Assembly: GCA_963693315.1 (NCBI GenBank)
Contig: OY856186.1
Coordinates: 306,358,661-306,422,660 of the forward strand
Direction of reading: 5' to 3'
Source: Diogma glabrata
Lineage: Eukaryota > Arthropoda > Insecta > Diptera > Cylindrotomidae
DNA length: 64,000 bases
The notes beneath the pieces were generated by a model, which worked only from the letters and a program-made list of their open reading frames with translations, was not told the origin of the DNA and ran no database searches. The position numbers and the translations under genes are program-made. This document shows, piece after piece, positions 58,642 through 64,000 of the stretch (the first letter of the stretch is position 1; each line of letters begins with the position of its first letter).

Positions 58642-61600
58642 TTAGGCACGAATGTCCTTGGAGTGATAAACACCTCTACGTTTAGAAACCAGGTCCTCCA
58701 GTTCGTAGACGGAACCACCTACCAACCTTATTACTCTGGTCTCAATAAACTTCTGTGCAAGTTTAGCAGATAATTTCTTACCGGCGTCACTCAAAATAAA
58801 GTTCCTTCGGAACACCGTATCACCTGGTTTAAACAAAGTTACTCGAGCTCGTAAATTGTATCTTTCAGCACTTTTGACAAATGCTTCGGCAGTTAAATCA
58901 AGAATTCGAATTCGAATCTTATTAAGATAATCAGGTCGCAGAATCGTTTCACCTGGATCATGAGGACTATTCAATCGTCTCAGCAGTTCATATGACGAAC
59001 CATGAGTCACCATAGGTATTCCAAACATTGCGTAATATGGGGAACATTTAAGTGTTTGATGCAGGGAACAACGTAGTGCACAAGCGATCTCGCTCAAGTG
59101 CAGATCCCATTTAGAATGCTCCTCCTTTAAATAGGCTCTAATACCAGATAAAACACTTCTATTTACCCGTTCAGAAGCGTTAGCTTGAGGTGAATATAAC
59201 GCTAGTAATGTATGTTTCACTCCGTGCTTCGCCAAGAAATCTTCAAATAGTTTAGACTTAAACTGCGTCCCATTATCGGACACAATAACTTCGGGACAAC
59301 CAAATACGTGAAAGACATTGGTAGCCAATAGATGACAAATTGGTTCAGCAGTTAGTTTCCGTAAAGGAAACAAAAAGGGATATTTCGTAACATGATCTAA
59401 TACTACAAGAATAGCGATATTCCCGGCCTTTGAACGAGGATAAGGGCCAAGAATATCGATATATAATCGCTGACCGATTCGTTCTGTTTTCATCTGAGAC
59501 ACCATGGGAGCACGAAGTGGAACATTAGTTGCTTTAATTTCTTTGCAGGTCTTACAATTTCCTATGTACGATTTAACCTGGGTATACATACGAGGCCAAT
59601 AGTAAAATTTACGAATATTAAACAAGGTTTTTGCTAGACCTCCATGAGATGAGGTAGGAGGATTGTGGGCCCTTGCAATACACTCGTCAGTGTATTCCTC
59701 AGGTAACCACAATTTCCAGACCTCACCCTCTGAAGGAATGTCAAGATCCAGACAAGCCAATCGTTTATAAACCCGACCAGAAATTACTTTCAGATCAGGC
59801 AATGTACCGTCTGCTTCGGTAACCAGATTTACCAACTCCAAATATCGAGAAGTGTTGAAGAAAGGGAAATTAAGATCTAATTCAGGCACTGGACATAATT
59901 CAGAAATGACGTAAACAGAGTCACGTCTTGATAGAGTGTCTGGAACTATGTTTAAATTTCCTTTTCGGTACTCAATATCAAAGACATAACCCTGCAATTT
60001 CAAGCTCCAACGAGCCAATCGACCAGAAAGGTCTTTTTGTTGCATTAACCATTTTAATGAAGCATGGTCAGTTATGATCTTAAAGGCCTGACCCTCAACA
60101 TACGCTCTAAATTTCTTTACTCCCAGTACGGCGGCTAGACACTCTTTCTCACTAGTTGAGTAATTGCGTTGCGCAGAATTTAGTTTCTTGGACATGTACG
60201 CTATGGGATGTTCCATACCGTCCATGTCACACTGCAGTAATACACAGCCTATACCGTCATTACTAGCGTCGCACTGGAGAGTAAAAGGTTTAGTATAGTC
60301 GGGGTTTATGAGGACTGGTGCTGATATGAGAGCATTTTTGAGATTTATAAATGCTATTTCAGCTTCTGGTGTCCATACGAATTTATTAGAATTTTTCTTC
60401 AACAAATCTGATATTGGAGAGGACATAGCAGGGAAATCAGATATAAAACGGCGATAATAACCCGCCATACCCAAGAAGCGTCGAATCTGTTTGGGTGTTC
60501 GAGGTGTAGGAAATTCTGATATAGCCTGAGTTTTATCAGGATCGATTTTGAGCTTACCACCTCCCACGACGTAACCTAAATATTTGACATCCGGCAAGAG
60601 AAACTTACTTTTTTCCACATTAATCGTCAAGTTCGCACGTCTAAGACACTGGGACATATCTTCCAATAATTTCAGATGAGCCTCAAAGGTATCTGTAACC
60701 AGCAAAAGATCATCCAAGTATACGAAGACGCACGACTTGAGATGTGGAGGGATTACTTGGTCCATAAGTTTTGTCATAGTTTGCGGCGCATTGCACAGTC
60801 CGAAAGGCATTCTTACGAACTGATACAATGGCCGCCCTGGGACCGTAAAAGCAGTTTTCTCTCGGGAGTGTTTTTCTAGAGGTATCTGCCAAAAGGCGTC
60901 TTTCAGATCCAAACTGGAAATGAAATTACTTTGTGGCAGACGACTCAAAATTCCATCTATCTGAGGGAGGGGGTAAGCATCCTTTTTAGTGACGGTATTG
61001 ACCTTTCGGCTATCCAAACAAAGACGATTCTTCCCAGGTTTACGAATTAAAACCACCGGGCTTGACCAAGGACTGTTAGAAACCTCTATAATACCCAGAG
61101 ATAACATTCTATCCAGTTCTTCTCCCATCAGTTTCTCAATGGCGGGCGATATTGGATAGTGTCGTTGCTTGATGGGAGCTGCAGTCCCCACATCAATAAC
61201 GTGTTCCATCAAATGTGTTCGACCCATCAAATGTGTTCGACCCATCAAATGTGTTCGACCCAGTTCGACCCAAAATGATGGTAGAAGCTGAATAGTGTTT
61301 TGTAGACGTGCCTGATTGTCCATAGACAATTCTGAAATTCCTGACTCCGTAGTTGAAAAGGTAGGTAATTCAAATCTCGGGTTAAACAAACCAAAAGCGT
61401 TAAAGAAATCTATACCTAGGTATAGATCTTGAGTTAAAGACGGGATAACGAAGACGTCCAGGGTTCTGACTTGGTTCATAAATGAGATCTTTGTTTTTAC
61501 AAACCCCAAGATCTTCTGTCTTTGGCCATCGGCAGTACGAACTACGGCAGACGAATAAGTCAGAAGGTCTGGAGTCTGTACGATTTCTTTAGCAAAATCA

Positions 61601-62163
61601 CCACCAATTACAGTCAAGGACGCTCCACTATCCAACAGTCCAGTATGTTGTTTACCCAATATCGACACTGTGGCATAAGATCTCACATCGTTGGCCAATT
61701 TCACAATAGAGGAAATGGTTTTAGTTTTAAACAAATGACGTTGTTGCCAATAAATACGAGAACGGAGCGCAGAGCGCGATGGAAGTTTCAAAGATGATAA
61801 TGAATCGACAAATATGTTTGAGCGTATTTTCAGGTATTCGTTCAATCGTTGTTGGAACGATTTGATTTTGGTCCATAATGGAGGTGGTTCAGTATGATCG
61901 GGTGTTCGTTTCAACAATTTCACATCAGTGTCATGAGTGGGTACTAATGTAACCGAAGTAGTATTCAACGGGTGTCCTATCAGATTGGAAGTTGAGGTTA
62001 GGTTCGACCGTGTATCGGGTACTAATAGGTTACTGGGAGTGGTAGATGAAACAACCGAAGGATCAGGAGATAAATTAAATTTGGTCTCAGACGATTCTAA
62101 GACAGGTCCTGGGAGCGAGAAAAGGTGTTGGGATTCTGGCCCCCCCTTCGGTTTCCCCGACAA
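58642..62163 (-). CDS. Gypsy Pol: protease, RT, RNase H, integrase (1173 aa frame)
   Basis: Polyprotein expressed by frameshift from gag; the frame has no ATG near its start. Residue numbers are from its first codon. Aspartic protease LLDSGASLTVI (Asp178). Reverse transcriptase with SLDLKDAFWQI, MPFGLCNAP and catalytic YLDD (482-485). RNase H with QCDASNDGIG (Asp632), SEKECLA and TDHASL. Integrase with an HHCC finger (His833, His840, Cys870, Cys873) and a DDE core (Asp903 in YIDILGPYP, Asp963 in VSDNGTQF, Glu998 in ASERVNRS). The C-terminal region ends GVYHSKDIRA. All catalytic residues are present. A triplicated GRTHLM hexapeptide (303-320) lies just before the RT domain. It is the intact relative of the remnant at 29073-30670. 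Confidence 0.93.
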   Translation of the reverse strand: MSGKPKGGPESQHLFSLPGPVLESSETKFNLSPDPSVVSSTTPSNLLVPDTRSNLTSTSNLIGHPLNTTSVTLVPTHDTDVKLLKRTPDHTEPPPLWTKIKSFQQRLNEYLKIRSNIFVDSLSSLKLPSRSALRSRIYWQQRHLFKTKTISSIVKLANDVRSYATVSILGKQHTGLLDSGASLTVIGGDFAKEIVQTPDLLTYSSAVVRTADGQRQKILGFVKTKISFMNQVRTLDVFVIPSLTQDLYLGIDFFNAFGLFNPRFELPTFSTTESGISELSMDNQARLQNTIQLLPSFWVELGRTHLMGRTHLMGRTHLMEHVIDVGTAAPIKQRHYPISPAIEKLMGEELDRMLSLGIIEVSNSPWSSPVVLIRKPGKNRLCLDSRKVNTVTKKDAYPLPQIDGILSRLPQSNFISSLDLKDAFWQIPLEKHSREKTAFTVPGRPLYQFVRMPFGLCNAPQTMTKLMDQVIPPHLKSCVFVYLDDLLLVTDTFEAHLKLLEDMSQCLRRANLTINVEKSKFLLPDVKYLGYVVGGGKLKIDPDKTQAISEFPTPRTPKQIRRFLGMAGYYRRFISDFPAMSSPISDLLKKNSNKFVWTPEAEIAFINLKNALISAPVLINPDYTKPFTLQCDASNDGIGCVLLQCDMDGMEHPIAYMSKKLNSAQRNYSTSEKECLAAVLGVKKFRAYVEGQAFKIITDHASLKWLMQQKDLSGRLARWSLKLQGYVFDIEYRKGNLNIVPDTLSRRDSVYVISELCPVPELDLNFPFFNTSRYLELVNLVTEADGTLPDLKVISGRVYKRLACLDLDIPSEGEVWKLWLPEEYTDECIARAHNPPTSSHGGLAKTLFNIRKFYYWPRMYTQVKSYIGNCKTCKEIKATNVPLRAPMVSQMKTERIGQRLYIDILGPYPRSKAGNIAILVVLDHVTKYPFLFPLRKLTAEPICHLLATNVFHVFGCPEVIVSDNGTQFKSKLFEDFLAKHGVKHTLLALYSPQANASERVNRSVLSGIRAYLKEEHSKWDLHLSEIACALRCSLHQTLKCSPYYAMFGIPMVTHGSSYELLRRLNSPHDPGETILRPDYLNKIRIRILDLTAEAFVKSAERYNLRARVTLFKPGDTVFRRNFILSDAGKKLSAKLAQKFIETRVIRLVGGSVYELEDLVSKRRGVYHSKDIRA
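61203..61265 (-). repeat. 18-bp triplication in pol
   Basis: Three consecutive copies of CATCAAATGTGTTCGACC-type sequence encode GRTHLM three times without breaking the frame. A replication-slippage product. Confidence 0.9.
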
Positions 62164-63659
62164 TTTTCACAATTAGAACATAATACATCGTCTTTTCCGC
62201 ATCCCCAACAAAACAATCGCTGAGATTCACGACAATCGTGCCACCGATGACCAGGTCGTTTACAGTTCCAACAAATAGTTGAACTGGTTATTCGTTTCAT
62301 ATTAGGTGCAGGCTGTATTGCCGCGAGTTCGTTGGATGTAATGGGCAACGATTCAGTTGGCAATTCGCTAATTTGAATTTGTGAGAATTCATGACCCAAG
62401 TCCACTTCTGACACCGGTCTAGAAGGTCTAATATTATAATCTCGCGATCTGGTTACTGACTCGGCCCATAATTTTTCGCGATCACGGCAGAGCTGGCGCA
62501 GATGTTCTAGTCCATAAATGGTGACATATAGAAGCTCCCTTCTAATTTCCAATCGTAAGTTGTTGCGAATCAGGGATAATAACTCTGCGTCCGACATCGG
62601 TACCCGTAGTTTATCGGCCAGTCGATAAATTGATTGTAAGAATTCGTCAAACAATTCAGTGGGCCGTTGTTTCCTGGCCCTCATCCGCTCCTTCACTTCT
62701 TCATCCGTCTGCCGGTCCTGAAATTCTATTCGCAGAGCATGACATAAGTCAGTCCAAATAAGCTGTCGGTTCTGGCGAAAATATCTCCAGAACCAATCAG
62801 CTGCTCGATCGGTGAACAACAGGTACAGACAACGGGTAACAATAGAAAAATCGCTATTTAAACACATCTCTGTCAGCCGCTCTATTCTGAAGATGAACGC
62901 TTCAACATCCAGACCATCGGGTTTGCCTGAGAACGTTACGTTCCAATTTCTAACTGTGGTAGAGTGCTGATCGAGATGTGTTCGTATTCTAACTGGAGCA
63001 AGAGCAGGATGAGGTTCAGCAAACATTGGTGGTACTGGTACATTATTTTGCACAAACGCATTTACTGGCGTATAATTTGAATGAACCGATGGATGACGCG
63101 GGGTGGTGGGTGATACTGCAATTGGTGCTAGAGGTAACAACACTTCAGGTGCTGGAGCACGTGATTGCATCATTGAGTGATTAATTCTCGAAATTTCCTG
63201 ATCGATGTGTGCATTTACCGCTTCCTGAAAACCGTGATCCTCCGCTGCAGCGGCACCATATATGGGAGATCGTTGAGCTATATTCACTCGCACTTCATCG
63301 GCGAGTCTAGATCGCGGAAGGCGGTTTGCTAAGGGAGTAGAAGAGTGTTGATTTCCGATACTAGGACGACGTTGCCAACCTGCGGTAATAGAGCGAGTCA
63401 CAGGTCTCGGTGGAGGTGGTACCACCGTATCATTAGTTTTATCCATCCCTCGAGGTAACCTCTGTAAGTCGGCACGTTCGCACGCGGCTCGACAAATCGG
63501 GCAGGTACCATTCTGCAGCAACCAGTCGTTGAGGCAGATGTCATGAAAGAGGTGGTTACACCGAGTGAGGAGTTTTACGTCGGCCGGCACTATTTCGTGT
63601 TGACAAACAGCACACGAGCTGGACCTGTCCAGAACGTTGATCTTATCAGTAGCAGACAT
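62097..63659 (-). CDS. Gag with N-terminal RING-H2 finger, 520 aa
   Basis: Structural protein of the Gypsy element. I choose the ATG at 63659 (MSATDKINVL); the frame is open upstream without an ATG. Residues 16-56 form a textbook RING-H2 finger with spacing CX2CX14CX1HX2HX2CX10CX2C (Cys16, Cys19, Cys34, His36, His39, Cys42, Cys53, Cys56), including CPIC. RING domains usually bind zinc and recruit ubiquitin E2 enzymes. A Pro-rich linker follows, then the retrotransposon capsid region (NWNVTFSGKPDGLDVEAFIF, DWFWRYFRQN). The nucleocapsid has CWNCKRPGHRWHDC (CX2CX4HX4C) and a second Cys cluster, CWGC...CSNCENC. The RING lies in one uninterrupted frame with the capsid, so the fusion is direct. Confidence 0.9.
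   Translation of the reverse strand: MSATDKINVLDRSSSCAVCQHEIVPADVKLLTRCNHLFHDICLNDWLLQNGTCPICRAACERADLQRLPRGMDKTNDTVVPPPPRPVTRSITAGWQRRPSIGNQHSSTPLANRLPRSRLADEVRVNIAQRSPIYGAAAAEDHGFQEAVNAHIDQEISRINHSMMQSRAPAPEVLLPLAPIAVSPTTPRHPSVHSNYTPVNAFVQNNVPVPPMFAEPHPALAPVRIRTHLDQHSTTVRNWNVTFSGKPDGLDVEAFIFRIERLTEMCLNSDFSIVTRCLYLLFTDRAADWFWRYFRQNRQLIWTDLCHALRIEFQDRQTDEEVKERMRARKQRPTELFDEFLQSIYRLADKLRVPMSDAELLSLIRNNLRLEIRRELLYVTIYGLEHLRQLCRDREKLWAESVTRSRDYNIRPSRPVSEVDLGHEFSQIQISELPTESLPITSNELAAIQPAPNMKRITSSTICWNCKRPGHRWHDCRESQRLFCWGCGKDDVLCSNCENCRGNRRGGQNPNTFSRSQDLS
62151..62157 (-). promoter_or_regulatory. -1 ribosomal frameshift site G GGA AAC
   Basis: In the gag-pol overlap the minus strand reads CGG GGA AAC in the gag frame. 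This gives the classic X XXY YYZ heptamer G-GGA-AAC at exactly the phase needed to move into the pol frame (GGG AAA CCG). A second run, G GGG GGC, lies 5 bases downstream in the same phase. I did not identify a definite pseudoknot. Confidence 0.8.
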
Positions 63660-64000
63660 AATGAATCTCCACCAACCCAAACAGCCGCACACAACTTAAT
63701 CAAAACCAAACAAGAGTACGGAAGAGAAATTGTTACACTATAGATGCGAGCGTTGAAGCCAAAATAAACAATTTAATTATTAACAAAAGAAAATGATTTT
63801 ATTACAATATTTACTTCAAATCTATTAGAGCAGAATTCAAAGTGTTGTATGAAAATTCCGTTATTCAAACCTTAAACAGCTGCGCGATATTCTTTTGCAA
63901 TTCGACAATTATATTAAATCTGATTTATTATTATCTTGATATTATTTTATTACTATTTACGATTGTTTTCCAAGGTGCTGATATATGAACCGAACAAAGA
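63660..64000. other. Gypsy leader / probable 5' LTR edge
   Basis: No gene. Upstream of gag on the minus strand; TAGTGTAACA near 63735 could be an LTR end. The partner LTR was not found. Confidence 0.4.

Larger units (their letters stand above)
58642..63659 (-). mobile_element. Ty3/Gypsy retrotransposon with intact gag and pol
   Basis: The coding region is complete: gag, then protease, reverse transcriptase, RNase H and integrase, in the Ty3/Gypsy order, with no stop. No env-like gene follows. LTRs are not identified; 63740-64000 is probably part of the leader or 5' LTR, which runs off the window. Gag and pol overlap in different frames and are joined by a likely -1 frameshift. Confidence 0.9.

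Noticed and set aside
58642..63659. Errantivirus with an env gene
   Set aside because: No ORF with signal peptide and membrane anchor follows pol; only gag and pol are supported.

Overview
The window reads as a gene-poor, AT-rich piece of an arthropod (most likely insect) nuclear genome. Nearly everything recognisable is a transposable element or its debris: spliced DNA-transposon genes with short GT-AG introns, a jockey-like LINE, Ty3/Gypsy elements, a Helentron, a PIF/Harbinger element, MITEs and many minisatellites. The only host-type gene I recognise is a broken N-terminal piece of the LKB1/STK11 kinase (31256-32040). I see no bacterial genes, no rRNA and no functional tRNA.

Layout. 1-985: AT-rich flank with a series of hairpins. 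993-5405: apparently intact hAT-like DNA transposon with ~315-bp terminal inverted repeats (TIRs), a perfect 8-bp target-site duplication (TSD) and a three-exon 753-aa transposase gene. 5.4-15.6 kb: acidic coiled-coil ORF, decayed hAT gene, minisatellites, a LINE tail, a 791-bp hAT-type MITE with 8-bp TSD and a fold-back element. 15.8-18.1 kb: truncated Gypsy gag/protease. 20721-25044: full-length jockey-like LINE with a 15-bp TSD and both ORFs open. 26.5-31.0 kb: poly-C tract, 80-bp tandem repeats and a decayed Gypsy pol. 31.3-32.0 kb: LKB1 fragment. 32.9-39.8 kb: a ~6.9-kb inverted-repeat element carrying two head-to-head broken Ulp1/SENP-like (C48) protease genes, two tRNA-like blocks and a palindromic MITE. 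40795-40851: a sequence that folds as a hammerhead ribozyme on the minus strand, ~140 nt after the stop codon of a USP-like (C19-like) peptidase ORF that is split by a LINE. 43.3-46.2 kb: PIF/Harbinger element with transposase and Myb-like genes, nested in an older repeat. 47.1-50.75 kb: decayed Helentron (HUH Rep, Pif1-like helicase, EEP endonuclease). 50.9-56.1 kb: two related modules with a possible primer-binding site and long minisatellites. 58642-63659: a Ty3/Gypsy element with intact gag and pol, a -1 frameshift site and an unusual RING-H2 finger at the Gag N terminus.

How the parts relate. The elements are nested and independent rather than one pathway. Four look young enough to be functional or recently so: the hAT-like element, the LINE, the Harbinger element and the 58.6-63.7 kb Gypsy. 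The most unusual signals are the hammerhead ribozyme, the RING-Gag fusion, the long-TIR hAT-like element and the inverted Ulp1-bearing element. Three unrelated elements carry modules of the ubiquitin/SUMO system (RING, C48, C19-like), which may be coincidence but is worth testing.
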